NCBI GenBank assembly: GCA_046331545.1
Contig: JAXLQR010000002.1
Coordinates: 1,426,001 to 1,490,000, forward strand
DNA from: JADJVL01 sp046331545
Lineage (GTDB): Bacteria > Acidobacteriota > Holophagae > Holophagales > Holophagaceae
Direction: 5' to 3'
Length of the DNA stretch: 64,000 bases
In this document: one piece after another, positions 1-8,092 of the stretch
Numbering within the stretch: position 1 is the stretch's first letter
Layout: each line of letters starts with the position of its first letter
Translations under genes and position numbers: made by a program
Notes under the pieces: model-generated
Seen by the model: the letters and a program-made list of their open reading frames with translations, nothing else
Databases searched by the model: none
What the model was told of the DNA's origin: nothing

Positions 1-86
1 TGGTCGGGCCGTCCCAGGTCCGCGGTGGTGAGCCCGTCGGCGAAGTCGGGTCCGGGGCGGCGGCAGAGGGCGCGGGTGAAGGTCAT
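1..86 (-). CDS. Dimethylargininase-like protein, N-terminal fragment cut by window edge
   Basis: Only the first 28 codons lie in the window; the gene reads leftward out of it. The peptide opens MTFTRAL and continues with DGLTTADLGRPD, which resembles the conserved N-terminus of NG,NG-dimethylarginine dimethylaminohydrolases (DDAH family, guanidino-modifying superfamily). Family members hydrolyse methylated arginines to citrulline and methylamines. The start is the ATG at 84-86, preceded on its strand by a purine-rich GGAG. It is divergent from the ABC transporter gene at 169, with 82 bases between. The catalytic His and Cys would lie outside the window, so the assignment rests on the N-terminal motif alone. 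An arginine deiminase or other amidinotransferase-fold enzyme is possible. Confidence 0.7.
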   Translation of the reverse strand, partial: MTFTRALCRRPGPDFADGLTTADLGRPD

Positions 87-156
87 GGGGGCTCCGGGCG
101 GGGTTTCCCCAGCCTCCCACATCCGGGCCGCGGGCGGGCCCGGGCCCTCCCCCCGC

Positions 157-162
157 TACACT
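157..162 (+). promoter_or_regulatory. Candidate -10 hexamer TACACT, leaderless spacing
   Basis: TACACT ends six bases before the ATG at 169, so transcription would begin at or next to the start codon. No purine-rich ribosome binding site precedes that ATG. No convincing -35 is visible in the GC-rich DNA upstream. The same hexamer and spacing occur before 27491, and TAGTCT with the same spacing precedes 12170. Confidence 0.4.
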
Positions 163-168
163 GTCCCC

Positions 169-846
169 ATGCTCCAGCTCCGCCACGTGACCCGAGCCTA
201 CGAACTGGGCGGCGAGAAGGCGGGGGTCTTCGGGGTGAGCCTCGAGGTTCCGGAGGGCCGGCTGGCGGTGCTGGCGGGACCCTCGGGCTCCGGCAAGACG
301 ACGCTGCTGCAGCTCGCCGGGCTGCTGGACGCGCCGGACGAGGGCGAGGTCTCCCTGGACGGCGAACCGGCCTCCACGCTGCCGGAGCGGGCCCGCTGCG
401 ACCTCCGACTCCACAAGCTGGGCTTCGTGTTCCAGGCCTTCAACCTGGTCCCGGTGCTGGACGCCCTGGAGAACGTGATGCTGCCGCTGCAGCTCCAGGG
501 GCGCGGTGAATCCGAGGCGCGGCGCAAGGCGCTGGCGGCCCTGGACCGGGTCGGCCTCGCGGACCGCGTCTCCCACCGCCCCGGCCAGCTCAGCGGCGGC
601 CAGCAGCAGCGGGTGGCCATCGCCCGGGCCCTGGCGCCGGAGCCGCGGCTCGTCCTCGCCGACGAGCCCACCGCCAGCCTGGACCACGCCCATGGCGGTC
701 CGCTGATGGCGTTGATGAAGGAGCTCTGCGCGGAGCGCGGCCTCGCCTTCCTGGTGGCAAGCCACGACCCGGCGGTCATCGCCACCGCGGACGTGGTGTT
801 CCGCCTGTCGGACGGCCTGCTCGCGGGCGTCGAGGGGCGCGCCTGA
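169..846 (+). CDS. ABC transporter ATP-binding protein, LolD/MacB type
   Basis: A 225-residue ATPase that would power the permease encoded directly downstream. Visible motifs are Walker A GPSGSGKT (37-44), Q-loop FVFQAF around Gln89, signature LSGGQ (141-145), Walker B LVLADE (161-166) and the switch histidine in ASHD (about 199). Size and motifs match the LolD/MacB/FtsE group, whose members serve lipoprotein release, efflux or envelope signalling. The D-loop reads TASLDHAHG where TGNLDSxxG is usual. The start at 169 is chosen because homology begins at MLQLRHV; the frame is open back to 25 but that stretch is low-complexity. The stop overlaps the permease start (TGATG), implying translational coupling. 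The exact substrate cannot be read from sequence. Confidence 0.88.
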   Translation: MLQLRHVTRAYELGGEKAGVFGVSLEVPEGRLAVLAGPSGSGKTTLLQLAGLLDAPDEGEVSLDGEPASTLPERARCDLRLHKLGFVFQAFNLVPVLDALENVMLPLQLQGRGESEARRKALAALDRVGLADRVSHRPGQLSGGQQQRVAIARALAPEPRLVLADEPTASLDHAHGGPLMALMKELCAERGLAFLVASHDPAVIATADVVFRLSDGLLAGVEGRA

Positions 847-2093
847 TGCTGCTGGCCCGCCTCGCCTGGCGCAACGTGCGCCGCAACCGCCGCCGCACCG
901 GGCTGACGCTGCTCGTGATCATCGCGGGCACGATGGCCCTCTGCCTGTCGGGGGGTTTCATGGCCCAGACCTTCCGCGGCCTGGCCGACGCCGCCATCCG
1001 TGGCGGCCTGGGCCACGTGCAGCTCATGCATCCCAAGGCCCTCTCCGGCGACGAGGGGCAGAGCCTCGAGTTCGCCCTCCCCGACGGCGAGGCCGTGGCG
1101 GCGCGGCTGCGCCAGGACCCGGCGGTCCTGGACGTGCTGCCCCGCATCCAGGTCATGGGCCTGCTGAGCAACGGGCCGAAGAGCGTGGCCTTCCTGGGCA
1201 CGGCGGTGGATCCGGCCCGGGAGGCGGCGCACATGGCGGTGCTCGACCAGGTGAAGGACGGCGCCAGGGCCAGGGGCGGCGCGGGTTCCCGCTGGCTCTC
1301 GAACGACCCGGCGGCCCGGGAAGTGCTGCTGGGCGCGGGCCTCGCCCAGGGCCTCGGCGCCTCGGTAGGCTCGACGCTGACGCTGATGAGCACGACCAAG
1401 GACGGCGCCCTCAACGCCGTGGACGTGGAGGTCGCCGGCATCCAGGACTTCGGGTTCAAGGAGCTGAACGACCGCTTCCTCACCCTCAGCCTCGCCACGG
1501 CGGAGGTGCTGGTGGACGCCGGCGGGGCGCGCTCGCGGCTTTCGGTGGTGCTGAAGGATCCGGGCCGCGCCGAGGCCGAGGCGCCGCGCCTGGCGAAGCT
1601 CGCGGGGAACGGCGTGGCGGCCAGCCCCTGGATGGCGCTGGCCAGCTTCTACCAGCAGGTGAAGCTGCTCTACCTGGCCATCTTCGGCTTCATGGGCCTG
1701 GTGCTGTTCCTCGTGGTGCTGCTCGCCACGGCCAACACGCTGCTCATGAGCGTCATGGAGCGCCTGCGGGAGTTCGGCACGCTGCGGGCGGTGGGCCTCC
1801 AGCCCGGACAGCTCCTGGCGCTGCTCCAGTGGGAGGGCGCGATCCTCGGCGCCGCCGGCAGCCTACTGGGCATCCTGCTGACGCTGCTGCTGCGGGCCGG
1901 CGTGAACGCCCTCCATCTCCAGCTCCCACCGCCCCCGGGCACCAGCCACGGCTACGAGCTGAACATCCATCTCGTGCCCCTGGTCTATCTCGGGGTCTTC
2001 CTCGGACTCCAGCTCACCCTGCAGCTCAGCGCCCTTTTCCCGGGCTGGAAGGCGGCGAAGCTGCGCATCGTGGAGGCCCTGCGCCATGTCTGA
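846..2093 (+). CDS. ABC transporter permease, FtsX/LolC-like
   Basis: A 415-residue inner-membrane permease. There is an N-terminal transmembrane helix (about 17-38, after the Arg-rich RRNRRRTG), then a large extracytoplasmic MacB-type domain. Three C-terminal helices follow (about 275-300, 325-350 and 375-400); this is the FtsX topology shared by LolC/LolE and MacB-class permeases. It begins on the last base of the ATPase stop codon, so the two form one transporter. The end overlaps the pgpA start by eight bases. The coupling to a phospholipid enzyme fits an envelope role such as lipoprotein sorting, but this is inference. Only one permease is present, so a homodimer with the ATPase is likely. 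Confidence 0.85.
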   Translation: MLLARLAWRNVRRNRRRTGLTLLVIIAGTMALCLSGGFMAQTFRGLADAAIRGGLGHVQLMHPKALSGDEGQSLEFALPDGEAVAARLRQDPAVLDVLPRIQVMGLLSNGPKSVAFLGTAVDPAREAAHMAVLDQVKDGARARGGAGSRWLSNDPAAREVLLGAGLAQGLGASVGSTLTLMSTTKDGALNAVDVEVAGIQDFGFKELNDRFLTLSLATAEVLVDAGGARSRLSVVLKDPGRAEAEAPRLAKLAGNGVAASPWMALASFYQQVKLLYLAIFGFMGLVLFLVVLLATANTLLMSVMERLREFGTLRAVGLQPGQLLALLQWEGAILGAAGSLLGILLTLLLRAGVNALHLQLPPPPGTSHGYELNIHLVPLVYLGVFLGLQLTLQLSALFPGWKAAKLRIVEALRHV

Positions 2094-2658
2094 AGCGTCC
2101 GGCACCGGATCCTCGAACCCCCGGGCCCCCCGCTGGGCCTGGCTCGTGGCGACGGGGTTCGGCTCCGGCCGTCTGAAGCCCGCCTCCGGCACCTGGGGCA
2201 GCGCGGCCTCGCTCCCCGTCTGGATCGTCTTCGCGCACCTGGCGGTGGTCATGCCCCGCTGGGCCGGGGAGCTGTGGCACCTCGCCCTGCCCGTCGCCAT
2301 GACCTGGCTGGCGGTGAAGGCCTCGGACCTCGTGGCCAGGGAGACCGGCGCCAAGGATCCCGGCTACATCGTCGCCGACGAGTTCGCAGGGCAGTGGATC
2401 GCCCTCTGGCCCCTGCGTTGGGAGCTCCTGCGGGCGCTGCACGAGGCCCACGACCACCACCGCGCGAAGGCCCTGCTCCTCTACGCCCTGCCCTTCGCCC
2501 TGTTCCGCGCCTTCGACGTCTGGAAGCCCTGGCCCGCGCGGCAGATCCAGAGCCTGCCCGGGGGCGAGGGCATCGTCGCGGACGACGTGGTGGCGGGTCT
2601 GTATTCCATTCCGGTCGTGATGCTCCTGGCGCCTTGGGTGGCGAGGCTGATCGGGTAG
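2086..2658 (+). CDS. pgpA: Phosphatidylglycerophosphatase A-like protein
   Basis: A 190-residue integral membrane protein matching the PgpA family, which dephosphorylates phosphatidylglycerophosphate to phosphatidylglycerol. Recognisable features are the N-terminal GFGSGRLKPASGTWGS segment, the acidic DPGYIVADEFAGQW motif (about residues 89-103), the FRAFDVWKPWPARQIQ stretch, and the C-terminal GIVADDVVAGLYS. All are hallmarks of PgpA. It has a slightly extended N-terminus rich in Ser/Gly compared with the usual length of about 160-170. It overlaps the upstream permease gene by eight bases and is the last gene of the three-gene rightward operon. Confidence 0.9.
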   Translation: MSEASGTGSSNPRAPRWAWLVATGFGSGRLKPASGTWGSAASLPVWIVFAHLAVVMPRWAGELWHLALPVAMTWLAVKASDLVARETGAKDPGYIVADEFAGQWIALWPLRWELLRALHEAHDHHRAKALLLYALPFALFRAFDVWKPWPARQIQSLPGGEGIVADDVVAGLYSIPVVMLLAPWVARLIG

Positions 2659-2729
2659 GGCTCCGCTACGGGCCCGGTCATCACGACGCTTGGATCAGCC
2701 CCACGGCCTGTGTGGGTGGTCTTGGGACA

Positions 2730-2805
2730 GAGCACCCCGATCAGGCTCGGGCCGCGGGGTCTGCGGCTCGAGCCTGATCGGGGAGCCAGACGCGCGAAGC
2801 GCGTC
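2730..2805 (+). repeat. Two-hairpin repeat element, copy A
   Basis: The unit starts GAGCACC. A long hairpin follows, with 15-bp perfect arms at 2735-2749 and 2769-2783 and further GGCCGC/GCGGCT pairing inside. Next comes GCCAGAC, and then a short hairpin GACGCGC-GAA-GCGCGTC (2789-2805). Two related units sit in inverted orientation at 42477-42555 and 42673-42747. In those the short hairpin is GACTCGC-GAA-GCGAGTC, so a G-C pair here is a T-A pair there. Compensatory change points to a conserved structure rather than chance palindromes. Function unknown; a REP-like extragenic element is the simplest reading. Confidence 0.7.
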
Positions 2806-2930
2806 AAGGCCGGGATGGCCGTGAGGAATCCCTGGTTTGGCTCCCGGCCTGGTCTGCGGTCGGGCCCCCCGGGCTCGCCCGTCCCCGCGCCGCCCTCGTC
2901 CTGGCTCGCTCCGCTCGCTTGCGCCTTCGC

Positions 2931-2959
2931 AAACCGCGGCCACACTTCGGCCGCGGTTT
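2931..2959 (-). terminator. 11-bp hairpin, possible terminator of XPB gene
   Basis: AAACCGCGGCC and GGCCGCGGTTT form a perfect 11-bp stem with a 7-base loop. It lies 80 bases past the stop of the leftward helicase gene. There is no long T-run, so termination is tentative. Confidence 0.4.
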
Positions 2960-3040
2960 ACTCAGCCGCTCCTTTGAACACCTTCCGGGCTCGACCCATT
3001 CCTTCGACCGCTCCGGCCCCGTAGGGATCGGCGAAGGATC

Positions 3041-4786
3041 TCAGCCCCCCGTCTCCGCCAGCAGCTCCCGCCACACCACCGGCTCGCTCAGCCGCCCCGT
3101 GCTGTCGAAGTTGCGGCTCTCGATCATGTAGCGGTAGCCCTGCTCGGTGAGGAAGAGCTGGCGGTTGCGCGCGAACTCCTGCTCGGTGCTGTCCTTGCTG
3201 ATGAGCGAGTAGAAGTAGCTGACGTTGCGGTCGCCCTTGGGGCGCAGGATGCGGCCCAGGCGCTGGGCCTCCTCCTGGCGCGAGCCGAAGGTGCCGCTGA
3301 CCTGGATGGCCACGCTGGCGTCGGGCAGGTCGATGGCGAAGTTGGCCACCTTGCTGACGATGAGGACCCGCAGCTCGCCGGCGCGGAACTGGCGGAAGAG
3401 CTCCTCCCGCTCCTTCTCCGGCGTTTGGCCGGTGAGCACGGGGGCCTTGAGCCGCTTGCCGATGACCCGGAGCTGCTCGAGGTACTGGCCGATGATGAGG
3501 ATGCTGTCGTTGGGATGGCCCTTGAGGAGCTCGTCCATCACCGTGAGCTTGAGGCTGTTCTCCGAGGCGATGCGGAAGCGCTGGCGCTGGTCGGCCACGG
3601 CATAGTCCATGCGCTCGTCGCTGGGCAGGGGCACCCGGATCTCCAGGCAGTGGGCCGTGGCGATGAAGCCCTCCTTCTCGAGCATCTTCCAGGGCACGTC
3701 CACGCGCTTGGGGCCGATGAGGGAGAAGACGTCCTCCTCCTTGCCGTCCTCGCGGACCAGGGTCGCCGTGAGGCCGAGGCGCCGCTTGGCCTGCAGCTCC
3801 GCCACCGCCCGGAAGACCGGGGCGGGCAGCATGTGCACCTCGTCGTAGATCACGAGGCCCCAGTTGGCCGCCTCGAAGAGCTTGAAATGCTCGAAGGGCG
3901 CGTCCTTGCTGCGGCGGTAGGTGAGGATCTGGTAGGTGGCGATGGTGACCGGGCGGATCTCCTTGGTGTCCCCGGTGTAGAGGCCGATCTGGTCCTCGGA
4001 GAGGGTGGTCTTGTCCAGCAGCTCCTGCCTCCACTGCTTCACCGCCGTGCCGTTGGTGGTGAGCACGAGGGTGTGGGTCTGCAGCGAGTTGATGCAGCCG
4101 ATGCCGATGACCGTCTTGCCCGCGCCGCAGGGCAGCACCAGCACGCCGGCCCCGCCCTCGGGCCCGCCGCCCGCGTGGAAGACGTCCACGGCGGCCTTCT
4201 GGTAGGCCCGCAGGCCGAAGGGCTTGCCGGTGGACTTCAGCTCCGGGGAGAGGGCGAGGGGCAGCGGGTCGCCGGGCTTGTAGCCCGCCATGTCCTGCAC
4301 GGGATGCCCCAGGCGGATGAGCTGCAGCTTCACCTCGCCCCGCATGCCTTCGTTGAGGTAGACGCCCCGCTCGTCGGGATAGGGCTCCGCCAGCAGGCAC
4401 TGGAGGCTGCGCTGGTTCTCGATCTCCCAGAAGAGGCCGCGGTCCTCCATCTCCAGCGCCAGGCGGTCCCCCTTCTTCACGAGCTTGAGCTTGCCGTAGC
4501 GCGTCCCGTGGTCCTGGATCTCCTGGATCAGGTTCTGGGGCACCGGGTACTTGGACCAGGTGTTGAGCGTCTCGAGCATCTGGTCGCAGGTCACGCCCGA
4601 GGCCGACGCGTTCCACAGCGAAAGCGGCGTGATGCGGTAGGTGTGGATGTGCTCCGGGCTCTTCACCAGCTCCGCGAAGCGCGCGAGCTCGTCGCGGACT
4701 TGTTCAAAAGCCGGATGCGCGACTTCCAACAAGAGCGTCCGGTCGCTCTGCACGATCAGGGGATTGTCGGGTCGCATCGCGATCAA
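3041..4786 (-). CDS. XPB/Rad25-type DNA helicase
   Basis: A 581-residue superfamily 2 helicase of the XPB family, a 3'-5' DNA translocase linked to repair in eukaryotes and archaea and found sporadically in bacteria. Visible: an N-terminal helicase-associated domain (about 1-130), Walker A PCGAGKT (219-225), DEVH box (315-318), motif III TAT followed by VRED with the family's RED motif (345-347), and motif VI with QRLGRILRPKG near 500-510. The start could be the ATG at 4786 or the in-frame ATG at 4777; the two differ by three residues. It is transcribed alone, diverging from the BNR protein gene at 4967. A separate protein at 9036 carries the same helicase-associated domain without the motor. 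The bacterial substrate is unknown. Confidence 0.9.
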   Translation of the reverse strand: MIAMRPDNPLIVQSDRTLLLEVAHPAFEQVRDELARFAELVKSPEHIHTYRITPLSLWNASASGVTCDQMLETLNTWSKYPVPQNLIQEIQDHGTRYGKLKLVKKGDRLALEMEDRGLFWEIENQRSLQCLLAEPYPDERGVYLNEGMRGEVKLQLIRLGHPVQDMAGYKPGDPLPLALSPELKSTGKPFGLRAYQKAAVDVFHAGGGPEGGAGVLVLPCGAGKTVIGIGCINSLQTHTLVLTTNGTAVKQWRQELLDKTTLSEDQIGLYTGDTKEIRPVTIATYQILTYRRSKDAPFEHFKLFEAANWGLVIYDEVHMLPAPVFRAVAELQAKRRLGLTATLVREDGKEEDVFSLIGPKRVDVPWKMLEKEGFIATAHCLEIRVPLPSDERMDYAVADQRQRFRIASENSLKLTVMDELLKGHPNDSILIIGQYLEQLRVIGKRLKAPVLTGQTPEKEREELFRQFRAGELRVLIVSKVANFAIDLPDASVAIQVSGTFGSRQEEAQRLGRILRPKGDRNVSYFYSLISKDSTEQEFARNRQLFLTEQGYRYMIESRNFDSTGRLSEPVVWRELLAETGG

Positions 4787-4907
4787 GGGCCACCGGAGGC
4801 TAAACCTCCGAGGCTAGAAGGGAAACGAGGGGCGGTCAACGAAGCGGAGCGCGGCCCCCGGGACCTTGGTTAAGAAAGTGACAGGCGCCTGGGGTCCACG
4901 CGGATCC

Positions 4908-4913
4908 TATACT
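4908..4913 (+). promoter_or_regulatory. Candidate -10 hexamer TATACT
   Basis: TATACT lies 53 bases before the ATG at 4967 in otherwise GC-rich DNA. No good -35 is present at 17 bases. A GGAG ribosome binding site sits just before the start (GGAGTCCCCATG). Confidence 0.45.
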
Positions 4914-4966
4914 GGTCCGAAGACTTTCCGGCGCGGCTCCCGCGCCATTGTTGTCCTGGAGTCCCC

Positions 4967-7900
4967 ATGCTGGCCCCTCGCCGCGCCCTGACCTTGATCA
5001 CCCTGTTGCTCTGCGCGTCGGGCGGCCTGGCCGCCCAGGAGAACCGGCGCGAGGCCAGCCCGGGCGAGCGGAGGATGACACTGCCCTACCGCACCTCCTC
5101 CCACGCCCTCAAGGGCGCGGACCGCGCCGACCTTCGCCAGGACTGGAACCGCTTCATGTTCGGCGGCGAACCCTCGCCGGACTACCTCGACTTCAAGGCG
5201 GACCTCGCGGCCCGGGAGCTCCGGAGGATCGCCGAAGCGCGGGCCCTCCCGGCGATCCCCGGGTCCAGCGGGACCTGGGCCAACCTCGGCCCCCGGGCGA
5301 ACCTCATCAACGCCAGCTTCCCCGACATCGACAGCGGCCGGCCCGTGGGCATCGCCGCCCATCCCACCAATCCGCAGATCCTCTACCTGGCCACCAGCGG
5401 CGGCGGCGTCTTCAAGTGCACCAACGCCGATCTCGCCGCGGCCGGCGACTGGACCTGGACCCCCGTCACCGACGGGCTCCCCGCCAGCAGCGCCTCGGGG
5501 AACGTCTCCATCGGCGCCCTGGCCATGAGTCCGGCGGACGCGAGCGGGAACACCCTGTTCGTGGGGCTCGGGGACGCCTTCGACGCCAGCGGGCGCGGGC
5601 TCTACAAGACCACGAACGGCGGCGCGTCCTGGACCGCCGCGACGGGCATGGGCGCCGCCACCCGGACCTACGACATCCTTCCGGTCAGTGCCTCGATCGT
5701 GCTGGTGGGGACCAACGACGGACTGAAGCGTTCCACGGACGGCGGGGCGACCTTCAACGCGGTCAGCCTCGGCGGCAGCAGCACGGGCCAGGTCTGGAGC
5801 GTCCAGGCCTTCAGCGCCACCGAACTGGTCTGCAGCCTGCAGTCGAGCTCCTCGGCGGGCAGCGGCAGGATCTTCTATTCCTCCGACGCGGGGGCGACCT
5901 GGACCCAGGCGAGCGTCAGCGGCATCTCGGGGCAGCGCCGGATCACCCTCGCCACCTGCCCCGCGAGCGCCAGCACCGCCTGGGGCATCTACGAGAACGC
6001 CTCCGCCGGAACCATCGGCGCCGGCCTGCTCAAGACCACCGACAAGGGGCAGACCTGGACCTTCATCGCCGCTCCCACGACCCCGGGAAGCCTCTTCAAG
6101 GGCGTCGGGAACCAGATGAGCGGGGACGGCGGCCAGGGCTTCTACAACCACGGTCTCGCCGTGGACCCCACCAACATCAATCGGGTCTTCGTGGGCGCGA
6201 ACCTGGCGCTCTACCGCACGGAGAACGGCGGAACCTCCTGGGACCAGCTCACCCACTGGTACGGGAACCGGCACGTCTACGCCCACGCCGACTTCCATTG
6301 CGCGGCCTGGTCGAAGACCGGTCCCAGCACCCTCTTCGTCGGCAACGACGGAGGCCTCTGCATCGTCCGGGATCCCGCCATCGCCTCCGGTTCGATCCCA
6401 ACGGCCGTATCGGGCTCGGTCGCGAGCGTCCTGACCTTCATCGACAATCGGCGAAACCGCGGACTGGCGTCCCACCTCGTGTACAACGTGGGTTCCACCA
6501 CCGCCGCCAGCCCCGCGGACAGCCGCTACCGCGTGTCGCTCGGACTCCAGGACAACGGCACCCGGGTGCGCCAGGACGAGGGCTCCGGACTGCAGAACAG
6601 CGGCACCTTCGAGGACGGGATCGGCGGGGACGGGTTCGGGACCGTCTTCCATCCCACGAACGGGAACCTCGTCCTGGGAACGGTCTACTACACCGACGTC
6701 TTCCGCAGCACGGACGGCGGAACGACCTTCAATGAATCCATCTCCGGCCTCGCCGACGCGAACAACTCCAGCACGGCGCCTTTCGCCCCCACGTTCGCGC
6801 TGGGCGCCACCTCGGCCCCCGACACGGTCTATACCTGGGCCTTCGCCACGGTCTACAAGAGCACGAACTTCGGCCAGTCCTGGAGCCCCATGAACATGAC
6901 GGGCTACAACCCGTCCAACCAGATCCGCAACGTGACCGCCGCCGCGGGCGATCCGAACGCCGTGGCGGTGGTGACCAGCGGAGGGACCGGCTTCGTCACC
7001 TACAACGGCGGCTCCTCCTGGACGCAGTTCGGCAGCATCCCGAACAACGGCCTGAACATGAGCTACGTCTGGTTCAGCACGGCCTCCTCGTCCACCCTGT
7101 ACGCGGCCTCCGTCGCGCCCACCGCCGCCAACAGCCATCTCTGGAAGAGCACCAACAGCGGGGCCACCTGGACCGCCATCGACGGCGGCGGGTTCCCCTT
7201 CGGGATCCCGGTCTACGTGGTGAAGAACGACCCGACGAACCCGAGCACCGTGCTCGCCGGCACGGACTTCGGCGTCTACCGCTCCGACGACGGCGGCGGC
7301 ACCTGGTCCCGCTACGGGCAGGGGCTTCCTCTCGTGGCCGTGCGCGACCTCTACATCGCCACCGACGGCAGCTTCGTCCGCGCCGCCACCTTCGGCCGCG
7401 GCGTCTGGGAGATCTCGGGCAGCTCCGGCCCCGCCGCCCCGACCCTCGCCTCCTTCAACCCTGCGTCGGGACCGGTCTCCACGCCGGTCACCCTCACGGG
7501 CACCAACTTCACCGGCGCCACCAGCGTGAAGTTCAACGGCACCGCCGCGACCTTCTCCGTGGATTCGGCCACGCAGATCTCCACGAGCGTGCCGTCCGGA
7601 GCCACCACCGGCACCATCAGCGTGACGACGCCGGGGGGCACCGCCACCTCCGCCTCCTCCTTCACGGTCGGCACGGTGACCCAGCCGCCCACCATCACCA
7701 GCTTCACCGCCTCCCCCGCCGCGATCCTGGCCGGGGACTCGAGCACCCTCAGCTGGGCCGTCTCCAACGCCACGGGCCTGAGCATCTCCGGGATCGGCGC
7801 GGTGACGGGCACCTCGGTGTCCGTGAGCCCCGCCCTCACCACCACCTACACGCTGACCGCCAGCAACGCCCTCGGGAACGTGACCGCCACCGCCACGGTG

Positions 7901-8077
7901 ACCGTGAAGACCCGCGACCTGGACGGCAGCGGCGGGAGCCCGGACGTGCTGGACATGGCCGTGATGTCCCGCGCCTACAGCGGCTCCGGGATCCCCACGT
8001 CGATCCCGGCGGCGGACCTGGACGGGGACGGCGACGTGGACGACAACGACATCGCCCTCTTCCTCGCGGGCCTCTGA
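4967..8077 (+). CDS. Secreted BNR-repeat propeller protein with IPT, Ig-like and dockerin-like modules
   Basis: A 1036-residue exported protein. Order of parts: signal peptide (1-23, ending LAAQ); a sortilin/BNR-type beta-propeller region to about 820, with about ten Asp/Gly-Thr-Trp BNR motifs such as TTNGGASW, SSDAGATW, TTDKGQTW and STNSGATW; an IPT/TIG domain (about 824-900); an Ig-like domain (about 904-980); and a C-terminal 56-residue module with two EF-hand-like calcium loops. The second loop, DLDGDGDVDDND at 1017-1028, fits the dockerin pattern DxDxDGxxxxxD. The first (from Asp984) has one extra residue. BNR propellers occur in glycosidases and adhesins, but no catalytic set can be assigned. 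The stop is 15 bases before the lipoprotein start, so the two are probably co-transcribed. Confidence 0.8.
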   Translation: MLAPRRALTLITLLLCASGGLAAQENRREASPGERRMTLPYRTSSHALKGADRADLRQDWNRFMFGGEPSPDYLDFKADLAARELRRIAEARALPAIPGSSGTWANLGPRANLINASFPDIDSGRPVGIAAHPTNPQILYLATSGGGVFKCTNADLAAAGDWTWTPVTDGLPASSASGNVSIGALAMSPADASGNTLFVGLGDAFDASGRGLYKTTNGGASWTAATGMGAATRTYDILPVSASIVLVGTNDGLKRSTDGGATFNAVSLGGSSTGQVWSVQAFSATELVCSLQSSSSAGSGRIFYSSDAGATWTQASVSGISGQRRITLATCPASASTAWGIYENASAGTIGAGLLKTTDKGQTWTFIAAPTTPGSLFKGVGNQMSGDGGQGFYNHGLAVDPTNINRVFVGANLALYRTENGGTSWDQLTHWYGNRHVYAHADFHCAAWSKTGPSTLFVGNDGGLCIVRDPAIASGSIPTAVSGSVASVLTFIDNRRNRGLASHLVYNVGSTTAASPADSRYRVSLGLQDNGTRVRQDEGSGLQNSGTFEDGIGGDGFGTVFHPTNGNLVLGTVYYTDVFRSTDGGTTFNESISGLADANNSSTAPFAPTFALGATSAPDTVYTWAFATVYKSTNFGQSWSPMNMTGYNPSNQIRNVTAAAGDPNAVAVVTSGGTGFVTYNGGSSWTQFGSIPNNGLNMSYVWFSTASSSTLYAASVAPTAANSHLWKSTNSGATWTAIDGGGFPFGIPVYVVKNDPTNPSTVLAGTDFGVYRSDDGGGTWSRYGQGLPLVAVRDLYIATDGSFVRAATFGRGVWEISGSSGPAAPTLASFNPASGPVSTPVTLTGTNFTGATSVKFNGTAATFSVDSATQISTSVPSGATTGTISVTTPGGTATSASSFTVGTVTQPPTITSFTASPAAILAGDSSTLSWAVSNATGLSISGIGAVTGTSVSVSPALTTTYTLTASNALGNVTATATVTVKTRDLDGSGGSPDVLDMAVMSRAYSGSGIPTSIPAADLDGDGDVDDNDIALFLAGL

Positions 8078-8092
8078 GATAGGATGCGCACC

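Larger units (their letters stand above)
2659..3040. other. Structured intergenic spacer between convergent genes
   Basis: No convincing gene is visible in these 382 bases between pgpA and the XPB helicase gene, which end facing each other. The spacer holds a two-hairpin repeat unit (2730-2805) and a separate 11-bp hairpin (2931-2959). The rest is GC-rich and noncoding in appearance; open frames across it have no recognisable protein features. Confidence 0.7.

Noticed and set aside
2695..3131. Small frames in the 2659-3040 spacer
   Set aside because: Composition and lack of start signals point to noncoding DNA; the hairpin repeat explains the symmetry.
4967..8077. Sialidase function suggested by the BNR motifs
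   Set aside because: BNR repeats alone are not diagnostic; no catalytic Arg triad or Tyr/Glu pair could be placed.
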